Assembly (NCBI GenBank): GCA_016930375.1
Contig: JAFGGU010000098.1
Span: 1 to 64,000 of the forward strand
Source of the DNA: Bacteroidales bacterium
GTDB taxonomy: Bacteria > Bacteroidota > Bacteroidia > Bacteroidales > UBA10428
Reading direction: 5' to 3'
DNA length: 64,000 nucleotides
Below, one piece after another: positions 36,244-45,239 of this stretch (position 1 is its first letter; each line of letters starts with the position of its first letter). The translations under genes and the position numbers were made by a program. The notes beneath the pieces are model-generated. The model was not told where the DNA came from and did no database searches. It was given only the letters and a program-made list of their open reading frames with translations.

Positions 36244-36636
36244 CTAGATCTTATTGGCTATAAAATAGGTAATAACCGAAACAGAAGCTGCCAAAACACT
36301 TCCCCAGATCAAATCAACCACTGTTACCAGCAAAGGCCAATCCCTGATCGTGGCAAGGTTGGTCAGATCGTAGGTAGCATAAGTTATGAAACCAAAGAAT
36401 GCCCCGAACAATAAGGCATGCAACCAGGAATGCTTGACAACGGCCGGACTAATCACAAAAACTATCAGGCCTGCGATAAAAAACAAATAAAAGACAATAG
36501 CTGCAAACCAGTTAACATCCGTTTTCATCAGAAAACCAATCTGTTTCTGATAGAAATTCTTTGCTACCAAAACGAGCCACACCATGTCTATCACAAAAAA
36601 AGTGGGTAAGGCAATTAGATACAGTTTTACAAACAT
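36244..36636 (-). CDS. DUF2177-family membrane protein
   Basis: A 130-residue protein with four hydrophobic segments. The pattern DMVWLVLVAKNFYQKQIGFLM in the first third (given here in part: WLVLVAKNFYQKQIG), GAFFGFITYATYDLTN and DLIWGSVLA near the end is characteristic of DUF2177. The function of this inner-membrane family is unknown. The ATG at 36636 is preferred over an upstream start because membrane segments begin at once. It lies downstream of the propeller kinase on the same strand with a 63-base gap, so co-transcription is possible. Confidence 0.85.
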   Translation of the reverse strand: MFVKLYLIALPTFFVIDMVWLVLVAKNFYQKQIGFLMKTDVNWFAAIVFYLFFIAGLIVFVISPAVVKHSWLHALLFGAFFGFITYATYDLTNLATIRDWPLLVTVVDLIWGSVLAASVSVITYFIANKI

Positions 36637-36699
36637 ATTTGTAATTATTAATGATTCCCATGTACTATTGACCGGATCCAAAATACAATTGGTTCCTGA

Positions 36700-39600
36700 T
36701 CAATCTCCCTTCGGAACGGTGAAATGAAAAGTCGTTCCCCTGTTTTCTTCGCTGTCACACCAAATTTCACCACCGTTCTTTTCAACAAATTCCCGGCACA
36801 ATAGCAAACCCAGTCCGGTTCCCGTTTCACCCGCCGTGCCATTGGTTTTGTATTTCACATCGATGCGGAACAACTTCTGCCTGTTTTCGGGTGAAATGCC
36901 CACACCCTGGTCCTTTACCAGAACCACAAAATTTTCAGGCATTTCCTTAACCTCAACCTCTACAGTTTTTCCATGGGTGGTATATTTGACAGCATTGCTT
37001 ACCAGGTTCCTGATCACGGTATTGATCATTTCACCGTCGCCAAAAGCATATAAATCCTTTTCAACCGTATTCTTCAAAACAATTCCCTTTTCACCGGCCA
37101 TTACCTTGTGTAAATTAACATTTACCTCCACAAGTTTCGTGAGGTTAAAACGTACAGGCGTGAACGTCATACCTCCGCGCTGCGATTTTGACCAGGCCAA
37201 CAGGTTCTCGATAAGCTTGTTGATCAGCTCTCCCAACTGGTGAATTTTACTTAACCCGGCACGTCTGTCATCTTCCTCGATGGTATCAAAATTCCTGCTC
37301 AGCAAATCACTCATGGAATAAAGGCTAGAAAACGGGCCTTTAAGATCATGGGCAAGTATGGAAAAGAATTTGTCCTTGGTTGAATTGAGTTCATCCAGCT
37401 TATCTTTTTGCCTCATGATTTCTTCCGTACGTTCCCTGATCTTCAGCTCCAGATTTTTTTTCTCTCGGATCAGGACTCTTTCTCTCCATTTGATATAAAG
37501 ATAAATAATGGCCAGGGCTAGCAATGCATATGCGAGGAAAGCAAACCTGCTTTTCCACCAGGGAGGGGTGATTTTAATTCGCAAAATGGTAGGCGTATCG
37601 TTCCAAAGTCCATCATTGTTAGTTCCCCTTACCCGGAATACATATTCTCCGGGAGGCAGTTTGGTGAAATGGACAAATCGCCTGTTTCCGGTACTTATCC
37701 ATTTTTCAGACAGGGGTTCCAGCTGATAGACGTACTGGTTTTTCAAAGGATCTGTGTAATCAAGTGCAGCAAATTCAATCGTAAATGAATAGTCCCTGTA
37801 AGTGAGATTGACTTCCCCGGCATACATACTGACATTCGATCTCATGCCGTCGTTTTCCTTTTCAAAGGCAGTGATCTTCACCGGAGGTATAAAATCATTA
37901 TCCCTGAGCGAATCAGGGTAGAAAGAAATAAAACCATCCATCCCTCCAAAAAATAATTCTCCGTCCTCTCCCTTTAAAACTGCCTTAAGATTAAATTCCA
38001 TACCCTGCACGCCTTCTTCCAGGGTAAAGGGCGATATTTTCCGTGAAACCGGATCATACCGGGCCAGGCCGTTGCCGGTTGTGAACCACAGATCATTGTT
38101 TTCGTCCTCTACAATATCATAAATAATATTGCTGGGAAGGCCTTCATTCATGGTAAAACAGGTAAAAACCGAATCCGCCTTGTCGAACCGGTTGACCCCG
38201 GTGCTGGTTCCGATCCAGATATTACCCTCAGCGTCTTCACAAAGTGAAATGGTATAATTATCACACAGGGTGCTTATTGATTCCTGCTGTCGCAAATAAT
38301 GGTGCATTGTTCCGTCCTGCGGAACGTAACGGTCAAGGCCATTGGACGTGGCTATCCAGATATGCCTGTCCCTGTCCTCCAGCAATGAATATACCAGGTT
38401 ATTGCTTAATGCAGGTGATGGATCCGAATGTGCCTGGAAAATCCGTGTTGCTTTTGTTTTAACATCCAGCACAAAGATGCCGTTCCCTGTTCCTATCCAG
38501 ATGTTGGCATCGGTATCTTCCAAGATGCAATAAACCCGGTTTCGGGAGAAATAGCCGGAATCCTCAATGTCAAGATACTCCTGAAACGGGACGAAACGGT
38601 CCGGATCACGAACGAATATAAAGACCCCGTTTCTTGTTCCCAGCCAGATCCTGCCGGATCTGTCCCTGAAAATGACATGCACATTATTTTCCGGAATATG
38701 CATTTTCCCCTGGAAAGAAGAAGAATAGTGGATGACCTTGCCGTTGCTGCGGTCAAGGATATTCAATCCCTTGTTCCAGTTGCCGATCCATAATTTCCCA
38801 TCCACATCTTTGTAAAGGGAGGCAATAACATTGTCGAGCAAGTCAACTGAGGCAGGATCGTCCGTCTTTTTGTAATGATGAAATTTCTTCTTTTTCAGGT
38901 CCATTTTGTCAATACCTGCAATGGTACCTATCCACAAATTCCGGGAATTGTCCTCATAAAGTGAATACACGATGTCATGACTGATATAACTGGTATTGTC
39001 CGCAAGGCTTCTGAAATGTGTGAATTCGGCCGCATTCTCCCCAATGCCGGAGGTCATCCGGTTAAGTCCCCCTTCCTCGGTTCCGATCCATACAGTGCCG
39101 TTGTGATCCTGGGTGATCGACCGGATAAAACTATTGCTCAGGCTGCTGTTTTGATTGATTTCGTGAAACCAGTGAACGAAAACTTTTGATTTTTTATCGT
39201 ATTTATTCAGTCCGTTTGCCGTTCCAACAAGTATGTTCCCTGCCCTGTCCTCATATAGGGCCGTGATCTGGTTGTCGCTTAAAGATTGATGATCACGGAC
39301 ATCATGATTGAAATTTTTAAATTGCCTGCTTCCGGGATCAAAACAACCGAGCCCGTGCGCAGTGCCAAACCAGATTAAGCCTTCCTTGTCGCATATGACC
39401 GGAAATCCGATATCATAAAGAATCCCCTCATACGAAAAACGGTTGGTGTAGGACTCCAGTTCCCCGGTGATATAATTCAAAACGCTCAGGTCAGGCGGAG
39501 TATTTATATACAAAAATGAATCGTCGGAAGAGATCCCATAAACAAAGAGATCATTGATTACAGACCCGGGCCTCTGGTGATTTACCCGGGTAAAATGGCC

Positions 39601-39933
39601 TGTTTTTTTGTCATATTTGTTCAATCCCCCTTTGGTGGCGATCCACAGATTCCCCCTGGCATCTTCGGTAATGCCGAATATCCAGCTGCTTGAGATGGAG
39701 GTGGGATCATTGGGGTTATAGAAAAACCGCTCAAATGTATACCCGTTGAATTTATTCAATCCGTTTTGGGTACCGAACCACATAAATCCATCGGAATCCT
39801 GAAAAATACATTTTATTTCGCTCTGCGATAATCCCTCCTTGACGGAGTAATGCTTAAAGCTGATCTGCTGGGAGGAAGCGGGGATCACTGCGAAAATCAA
39901 TAAAAAGTAAAGCAGTTTTTTTGTCAGTGACAT
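36700..39933 (-). CDS. Two-component-regulator propeller sensor histidine kinase (no receiver domain)
   Basis: Large sensor of 1077 residues. A signal peptide precedes a periplasmic region of about 12-14 propeller repeats with the recurring pattern GxxWIGTxxGLNxF (for example WFGTQNGLNKFNG), then a Y_Y_Y domain (about 690-755), one transmembrane helix near 770, a coiled coil, a HisKA box (ILAHDLKGP, His near 861) and a HATPase domain with N and G boxes (NLVSNAVKYT, DQGVGIS, GTGLGLLL). Unlike SusR-type hybrid systems it ends after the ATPase, with no receiver or AraC domain. It is divergent from an ABC exporter; its partner regulator is not adjacent. Confidence 0.93.
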   Translation of the reverse strand: MSLTKKLLYFLLIFAVIPASSQQISFKHYSVKEGLSQSEIKCIFQDSDGFMWFGTQNGLNKFNGYTFERFFYNPNDPTSISSSWIFGITEDARGNLWIATKGGLNKYDKKTGHFTRVNHQRPGSVINDLFVYGISSDDSFLYINTPPDLSVLNYITGELESYTNRFSYEGILYDIGFPVICDKEGLIWFGTAHGLGCFDPGSRQFKNFNHDVRDHQSLSDNQITALYEDRAGNILVGTANGLNKYDKKSKVFVHWFHEINQNSSLSNSFIRSITQDHNGTVWIGTEEGGLNRMTSGIGENAAEFTHFRSLADNTSYISHDIVYSLYEDNSRNLWIGTIAGIDKMDLKKKKFHHYKKTDDPASVDLLDNVIASLYKDVDGKLWIGNWNKGLNILDRSNGKVIHYSSSFQGKMHIPENNVHVIFRDRSGRIWLGTRNGVFIFVRDPDRFVPFQEYLDIEDSGYFSRNRVYCILEDTDANIWIGTGNGIFVLDVKTKATRIFQAHSDPSPALSNNLVYSLLEDRDRHIWIATSNGLDRYVPQDGTMHHYLRQQESISTLCDNYTISLCEDAEGNIWIGTSTGVNRFDKADSVFTCFTMNEGLPSNIIYDIVEDENNDLWFTTGNGLARYDPVSRKISPFTLEEGVQGMEFNLKAVLKGEDGELFFGGMDGFISFYPDSLRDNDFIPPVKITAFEKENDGMRSNVSMYAGEVNLTYRDYSFTIEFAALDYTDPLKNQYVYQLEPLSEKWISTGNRRFVHFTKLPPGEYVFRVRGTNNDGLWNDTPTILRIKITPPWWKSRFAFLAYALLALAIIYLYIKWRERVLIREKKNLELKIRERTEEIMRQKDKLDELNSTKDKFFSILAHDLKGPFSSLYSMSDLLSRNFDTIEEDDRRAGLSKIHQLGELINKLIENLLAWSKSQRGGMTFTPVRFNLTKLVEVNVNLHKVMAGEKGIVLKNTVEKDLYAFGDGEMINTVIRNLVSNAVKYTTHGKTVEVEVKEMPENFVVLVKDQGVGISPENRQKLFRIDVKYKTNGTAGETGTGLGLLLCREFVEKNGGEIWCDSEENRGTTFHFTVPKGD

Positions 39934-40026
39934 AGATAATTTGTTACCTTTATGATCATCACTAAGTTAGACTTTTACTGGGTTTATTCCAAGTACATTC
40001 ATAATAAGGCTATAAAATTCAACTGC

Positions 40027-40914
40027 ATGAGTCATCCTGTCATCGATATCAGCCATCTTACAAAATATTACGGAAAGACAAGAGGAATAGAAAACGTTGA
40101 TCTGCAGGTCCATGAAGGCGAAATATTCGGTTTCATCGGGCCCAACGGAGCCGGTAAATCCACAACCATCCGGTTATTGCTGAATCTGATCTTCCCGGGC
40201 AGCGGCAGCGCCAGGATCATGGGAATGGATGTCATCAGGGAAACAAAGAAGATCAAGAATTTTGTAGGTTATGTTCCTTCCGACGCCAATGCATACTCCT
40301 CTATGAAAGTGGGGTATTTTTTGAGGTATTGCATGCGTTTTTACGATTTCAAACAAGACGAAGAGCGGTTGACAGAACTTTCGGAATGGTTTGAACTTGA
40401 CCTGGACAGAAAGATCACCGAACTCTCAATGGGTAACCGGAAAAAGGTATCCATTATCCAAAGCCTGCTGCACAGGCCGAAACTGCTTATTGTTGATGAA
40501 CCAACCACCGGACTTGATCCGCTGATGCAGTCGCAGTTCTTTGAACTGTTGCGGTCAGAAAACCGGAAGGGCATGTCCGTTTTCTTTTCCTCGCATATCC
40601 TCAGCGAAGTTCAGTTGCTCTGCAAGCGTGTGGCAATCATTAAAGACGGAAAAATAGTCCAGCTGGAGGACATTGAAACCCTCCGGAAGAAACAGCTTAA
40701 GAAAGTACACATCGAATTTTCGAATCCGGAGGATAAAGCAAATTTCAGTATCCCCGGGGCGGAAAATATGATCCCCAGGATGGACAATATCCTGTCATTT
40801 ATGTATTCCGGGGACATCAGCGAACTGATCAGCAGGATTGCACCGGGTAAAATAACTGACCTGACGATCGAAGAACCATCACTCGAAGAGATATTTATGC
40901 ATTATTACCAATAA
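40027..40914 (+). CDS. ABC exporter ATP-binding protein
   Basis: ATPase of 295 residues for an ABC-2-type exporter. Walker A is GPNGAGKST (about 38-46), the signature is LSMGNRKKVSIIQ, Walker B is LLIVDEPTTGLDP and the switch His is in FFSSHILSE. It is most like the CcmA/bacitracin-exporter group; the substrate is unknown. The ATG at 40027 begins the family N-terminus; the frame is open 25 codons upstream towards the kinase promoter. The permease gene follows within 14 bases. Confidence 0.92.
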   Translation: MSHPVIDISHLTKYYGKTRGIENVDLQVHEGEIFGFIGPNGAGKSTTIRLLLNLIFPGSGSARIMGMDVIRETKKIKNFVGYVPSDANAYSSMKVGYFLRYCMRFYDFKQDEERLTELSEWFELDLDRKITELSMGNRKKVSIIQSLLHRPKLLIVDEPTTGLDPLMQSQFFELLRSENRKGMSVFFSSHILSEVQLLCKRVAIIKDGKIVQLEDIETLRKKQLKKVHIEFSNPEDKANFSIPGAENMIPRMDNILSFMYSGDISELISRIAPGKITDLTIEEPSLEEIFMHYYQ

Positions 40915-40928
40915 CCTTGACGCAAACC

Positions 40929-41738
40929 ATGAACCTGAACCTTTTTTCAAAGGAAATGAGATCCAATGCCTTCAGTATGATCCTCTGGATGGTGATCATA
41001 TCCTTCCTGGTTGCCTTCACCATGTCGGTTTTCCCGACCTTTCTCGAAAATCAGTCCAAAGTAATGGGCATGATGAGCCTTGTTCCCAAAGGCGCCCTGC
41101 AGTTCAAGGGGATATCCGATGTTGCAGATCTGGCATCGGCACTTGGATTTTACGCAATCAACAACGTCATTTACATGATGGTGCTCGGAAGCGTCTTTTC
41201 TATCGTTCTTTCATGCAATATCCTGTTAAAGGAGGAGTATGGGAAAACTGCCGAATACCTGCTGACGCGGCCTCTTACCCGAAACAACATTTTCTTCACC
41301 AAACTGGCGGTCGTTATTCTCTGCATCTTCCTGTTGAACCTGGTGACTGCCCTGGCAGGTTTCATAAGCCTGAAGATTGTTCAGAAGGAAGCTTTTCCTG
41401 TCAGTGCGTTCCTGGTATTATCGGTGTATACTTTTTTGCTGAACCTGCTGTTTGCAGCTCTCGGACTGTTCATGTCGACACTGGTGAAAAGACCCAGACC
41501 GATTACCACTTTCGGAATAGCCCTGGTTTTGGTTTTCTATTTTCTGTTCACCATTTCAAAGATTACCGAAAACGCTTCACAAATAGGATATCTGAGCCCT
41601 TTCAAATATGTCCGTACGGATGTCCTGAACAAGTCCTACGGGCTCGGCTCCTGGCACCTGCTTTATTTTTCCGGCCTGTCGCTGGTATTGATAACCATAG
41701 CTTACCGGCTGTACAGGCGGAAGGACATTTATACCTGA
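40929..41738 (+). CDS. ABC-2 family exporter permease
   Basis: Membrane partner of the preceding ATPase, 269 residues with six hydrophobic segments. The N-terminal NLFSKEMRSNAFSMILWMV and the central KTAEYLLTRPLTR motif (EYLLTRP), which contacts the ATPase, are typical of ABC-2 permeases. The ATG at 40929 is used; a TTG four codons earlier is possible. The gene is convergent with the response regulator, 18 bases away, with no evident terminator. Confidence 0.9.
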   Translation: MNLNLFSKEMRSNAFSMILWMVIISFLVAFTMSVFPTFLENQSKVMGMMSLVPKGALQFKGISDVADLASALGFYAINNVIYMMVLGSVFSIVLSCNILLKEEYGKTAEYLLTRPLTRNNIFFTKLAVVILCIFLLNLVTALAGFISLKIVQKEAFPVSAFLVLSVYTFLLNLLFAALGLFMSTLVKRPRPITTFGIALVLVFYFLFTISKITENASQIGYLSPFKYVRTDVLNKSYGLGSWHLLYFSGLSLVLITIAYRLYRRKDIYT

Positions 41739-41756
41739 GCAACTTTCACAGGCCAA

Positions 41757-42449
41757 TCACCCTGCGATCAACTTGTATCCCACACCGTGCACCGTAAGAA
41801 TGATCTTCGGATGGTTGGGATCGGATTCAATTTTCTGCCGGAGTTTCAGGATGAAATTGTCCACGGTGCGCGTTGTAATATCATAATCGATGCTCCATAC
41901 ACTGCTCATGAGGTCATCGCGGTGTATCGTCTTCCCGGCATTCTGGTACAGGTAATGCAAAACCTCGAACTCCTTGTGCGACATTTTAATTTCCTGATCT
42001 CTGTCCCTGGCGAGGTAATTCCTGAAATTAACCTGTATATTTCCGATGCTCACAAATTCAGGTTCGGAATGCCCTTCCCCTCCGTTGGAGCTACGCCGCA
42101 GTATGGCCTTGATCCTGGCCAGCAATTCACGTAAACTGAAAGGTTTGGTGATATAATCATCAGCACCGAGTTCCAGTCCCAATACCTTGTCGATTTCCTC
42201 GCCCTTGGCCGTCAGGAGAATGACCGGAGTATCCACTCCTGCCTTCCGTGCCGCCTTGCATATGTCAAAGCCGGATACTTCGGGAAGCATGACATCCAGC
42301 AGGATCAGATCATACTTACCCTGCAGAACCTTCTGCAAACCGGAGCTCCCTTCCATAGCAGCATCCACCTCGTATCCTTCAAATTCAAGGTTATCCTTAA
42401 GACCCTGAACCATATTCAATTCATCCTCAACAATCAAAATCTTTTTCAT
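41757..42449 (-). CDS. OmpR/PhoB-family response regulator
   Basis: DNA-binding regulator of 230 residues. The receiver domain (1-120) has the acidic pocket EDE at 8-10, phospho-acceptor D52 in LILLDVMLPEVSG, the conserved Thr/Lys as LTAK and KPF. A winged-helix trans_reg_c domain (about 130-228) ends in VHGVGYKLI. The cognate kinase is directly upstream with a five-base gap. Targets are unknown; the adjacent jelly-roll operon is one candidate by position. Confidence 0.95.
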   Translation of the reverse strand: MKKILIVEDELNMVQGLKDNLEFEGYEVDAAMEGSSGLQKVLQGKYDLILLDVMLPEVSGFDICKAARKAGVDTPVILLTAKGEEIDKVLGLELGADDYITKPFSLRELLARIKAILRRSSNGGEGHSEPEFVSIGNIQVNFRNYLARDRDQEIKMSHKEFEVLHYLYQNAGKTIHRDDLMSSVWSIDYDITTRTVDNFILKLRQKIESDPNHPKIILTVHGVGYKLIAG

Positions 42450-42454
42450 AGGAA

Positions 42455-44005
42455 TTAAGTTGTTTTAACCGGAAATAAGAGCCTGAAGCGGGATCCCGAT
42501 CCCTGTTTGCTGATCAGCTCGATTTTGCCATGGTGTGCATCCACAATGTGCTTGACAATAGCCAGTCCCAGTCCCGATCCCTTTACCCTGTGCGCCAGGT
42601 TTTTTTCCGTTACCCGGTAGAATTTATCAAAAATATACTTCTGGTCCCTTTCAGAGATTCCGATGCCCTGATCTTCCACCTCAAAATAGGCATAGCCATC
42701 AGATTTTCCGGTTCTGACTGCAATGTTCTTATGCTCGGCGCTGTATTTGATAGCATTGTCAATCAGGTTCACGAAGGCATCGGTGAGCGCCTCCCTGTCG
42801 GCCGAAATAGCAGGAAGGTTAACATCCGGTTCGAAGGAATAAATGAATCCCTTGTTCTCAAGCGTGTAGCGGAAAGTGAGCGACGCATTTTCCACCACCT
42901 CGTTAATCCGGGTATCGCTGAAAAGATACTTCCTTTTGTTGCTTTCTATCTGTGAAAAGCTGAGTATTCTGTTGACCATCGATGATAAGCGTGTCGTTTC
43001 ATTCAGAATCACAGTGTAGTATTCCCTGACTTTTTCAGCGCCTTTCACCCTTCCCATTTCAAGCGTTTCAATATACATGCTGATAAGGGCAAGCGGTGTG
43101 CGGATCTCATGTGACACACCGGATATGAAATCGCTCTTCAGCTGGGTAAGTTCGATCTGTCTGGCGATATTCCTGTATATCAGCCATGCTCCAAGCAATA
43201 GAATGACATCCATCAGACCGATCAGCAGGAGGTTTCTCCTGATTCTTTCCCTGGCCAGGTCGGCAATGGTCATCTCTTTTAATACAATGCCCATCGTGTA
43301 GTCTTTCAAAAACCAGAAAGGTCTTTTCTCAGATACATTGCCTGTACTTTGCTGTTTATCGGTGGAATAAAATGGCTCTTTGTCACCTGCACGGTAGGCA
43401 ACGATATGGAATTTGCCCCTGGCAATTTCCTGGATCTTAGGATCAAGTACCTGGCTGATGAATTTACCGGGATCCAGGATCAGGACATTGATGATATCCC
43501 GGTCATCGAGCCGGGTTAAAAACACAATCCATTGCATGTCCCTGCCAGGGTTGCCAACAGTTTCAATTTTACGGTAACCTCCCCGCATATAGGTTTGCAG
43601 CCGCCGGATGGTGCTGTCAGCGGAAACCAAACTTGCCTTTATCCCGGCGCACAATGCAGGATCCCGGGAAGATTCCGGATAGGATAACAGACATTCGTAA
43701 TTCGGATCAAATTGAAGCAGACCTGTGACGGCCGGCATTTCATGAATGAGCTTGTTGAGTTCAGGCCCGGCATCCTGCCAGTAATTGTTCATGCTGATGT
43801 CAATCCGGCTGGCAAGGCTGCTGACCACATCATCAGAGTATTGGTTAATGGAGAAAAGAATGGCGTCAAGCTGATTTCTGTAAATATCCTGAATGACTTT
43901 CTCGTTCTGCCTGAGGCTGCCAATCTCAAAAACCGTAAAGAACAGAACAGGCAGGACAAGAACTGATAGGATGAGCAGGCCGATTTTCTTTTGGGATGAA
44001 CGCAT
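42455..44005 (-). CDS. Sensor histidine kinase
   Basis: Inner-membrane kinase of 516 residues, partner of the OmpR-type regulator that follows. An N-terminal transmembrane helix (about 9-27) and a second near 265-283 flank a 235-residue periplasmic sensor region without a recognised domain. HisKA has the phospho-acceptor His near residue 300 in SGVSHEIRTPLALI. The ATPase shows NLIDNAIKYS, DQGIGIS and GSGLGLAIV. No HAMP is obvious between membrane and HisKA. The ATG at 44005 fits. Confidence 0.94.
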   Translation of the reverse strand: MRSSQKKIGLLILSVLVLPVLFFTVFEIGSLRQNEKVIQDIYRNQLDAILFSINQYSDDVVSSLASRIDISMNNYWQDAGPELNKLIHEMPAVTGLLQFDPNYECLLSYPESSRDPALCAGIKASLVSADSTIRRLQTYMRGGYRKIETVGNPGRDMQWIVFLTRLDDRDIINVLILDPGKFISQVLDPKIQEIARGKFHIVAYRAGDKEPFYSTDKQQSTGNVSEKRPFWFLKDYTMGIVLKEMTIADLARERIRRNLLLIGLMDVILLLGAWLIYRNIARQIELTQLKSDFISGVSHEIRTPLALISMYIETLEMGRVKGAEKVREYYTVILNETTRLSSMVNRILSFSQIESNKRKYLFSDTRINEVVENASLTFRYTLENKGFIYSFEPDVNLPAISADREALTDAFVNLIDNAIKYSAEHKNIAVRTGKSDGYAYFEVEDQGIGISERDQKYIFDKFYRVTEKNLAHRVKGSGLGLAIVKHIVDAHHGKIELISKQGSGSRFRLLFPVKTT

Positions 44006-44053
44006 GCCACGATAATTTCTTAAATATAGAAAATTTCAAACTAATAAGTCGGG

Positions 44054-44110
44054 TTTTCAAATCAGGAAAGGAGTCAGGCCTTCATGGCCTGCTCCTTTCC
44101 ATCTTGAAAA
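44054..44110. terminator. Long imperfect hairpin between jelly-roll and kinase genes
   Basis: TTTTCAA (44054-44060) pairs with TTGAAAA (44104-44110), then GGAAAGGAG-t-CAGGCC (44065-44080) with GGCCTG-CTCCTTTCC (44086-44100), loop TTCAT. The stem totals about 22 pairs with one bulge and a small internal loop. On the minus strand it follows the jelly-roll genes and precedes the kinase, so a terminator or processing site is likely; it contains the palindromic core AGGCC..GGCCT seen in other repeats here. Confidence 0.6.
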
Positions 44111-44156
44111 ACACGTATTACACAGAATCCCTTAATCCAAACTCCGGAAAAAATCC

Positions 44157-45188
44157 CTAATAATTTCCGGATTTCTTTAATTTCCTCCAGTATTCAATAT
44201 ATTTGGTCTGAGTGATAATGCCAACAGGTCCTTCATAAATACCACCAACACCTCCTGTATCAAGTACCCTGACTGCCACTGTATTCTTCTGGCCCTTTTT
44301 CAGCACTCCGGCCGGTATATAATATCCCCTGAATGCATCGTACTCCTGGCTGGTGGTAACACGCGGGTTTGTTCTTGACGGGAAGTTTCCGGTGGAGCCT
44401 ACCAGCTTCCCATTGATATATACCTGGTCGATATCATCGATTTTACCCAGGATGATAACCATTTTCTCCTCGCTGCTTCCCTGGTAGGTGAATGACTTGC
44501 GGTACCAGCCATAACCGTCATAATCCCTGTAACCCTGGTCTTCCCAACGTGCCGGAACAAAGATCTCATCCCAGAGGTTATCTTCAAAATCCATGTCCTT
44601 GCGCCTGAGATCATCACCTGGCTTGAATTTCCAGGTGGTTTGCAGGTTGACATCGAAATTAACGGAAGCTTTCCCGCCGTACAGGCCAATTTCCCCGCTG
44701 ACAATCCCTCCATTCTGGTAGGAGTCATATACCTTCACGGCAACCAGGTTGGGTCCGTCAAAGTTGATGTATTGCTCGGGGATGAAGTAAACGCGTTCCG
44801 CATTATAGGCTGTAACATACTGCGGAGGAAATCCGCCGGTGGAGCCTATCTTATGCCCGTTCAGAAATACCGCATCCACATCATCAATATATCCCATGCA
44901 GAGGTATAACATGCGACCCTTATGAGCCGAGGATATCGTAACTTTTTTCCTGTAGAATGCATAGCCGTTGTAACCGTTAAATCCCTGGTCTTCCCAGGAG
45001 GAGGGGACCTTAATGGTTTCCCAACCGCTGTCATCATATTTGGGAGAGACCCATTCATCGTTGATGCCTATTGAAAACGACCAGCTGCCCTTCATGCTCT
45101 GCAAAAGCGACAAATGTCCCTGAATGGCCTTCAACTGAAAGGACTGTGTGAGCAAACAGATTAAACCAATTGTAAATGCTGTTCTCAT
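44157..45188 (-). CDS. Secreted protein of two GH2-type jelly-roll (sugar-binding) domains, copy 2
   Basis: A 343-residue exported protein (signal peptide MRTAFTIGLICLLTQSFQLKA). It is built from two tandem beta-sandwich units of about 150 residues (about 25-175 and 180-330). Each has the pattern WSFSIG...W..P.YDDSGWETIKVPSSWE, then GYNGYAFYRK, GYIDDVDAVFLNGHKIGSTG and VRV/VKVYD, like the N-terminal carbohydrate-binding domain of GH2 beta-galactosidases. No catalytic domain is attached. The gene is a paralogue of the one upstream, 51 bases away. It may be a carbohydrate-binding or structural surface protein; this is inference. Confidence 0.82.
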   Translation of the reverse strand: MRTAFTIGLICLLTQSFQLKAIQGHLSLLQSMKGSWSFSIGINDEWVSPKYDDSGWETIKVPSSWEDQGFNGYNGYAFYRKKVTISSAHKGRMLYLCMGYIDDVDAVFLNGHKIGSTGGFPPQYVTAYNAERVYFIPEQYINFDGPNLVAVKVYDSYQNGGIVSGEIGLYGGKASVNFDVNLQTTWKFKPGDDLRRKDMDFEDNLWDEIFVPARWEDQGYRDYDGYGWYRKSFTYQGSSEEKMVIILGKIDDIDQVYINGKLVGSTGNFPSRTNPRVTTSQEYDAFRGYYIPAGVLKKGQKNTVAVRVLDTGGVGGIYEGPVGIITQTKYIEYWRKLKKSGNY

Positions 45189-45239
45189 CCTGCCTGTATT
45201 ATGAACTGTTGAAATCATAACTTCTCCTCCGGTTTGATA

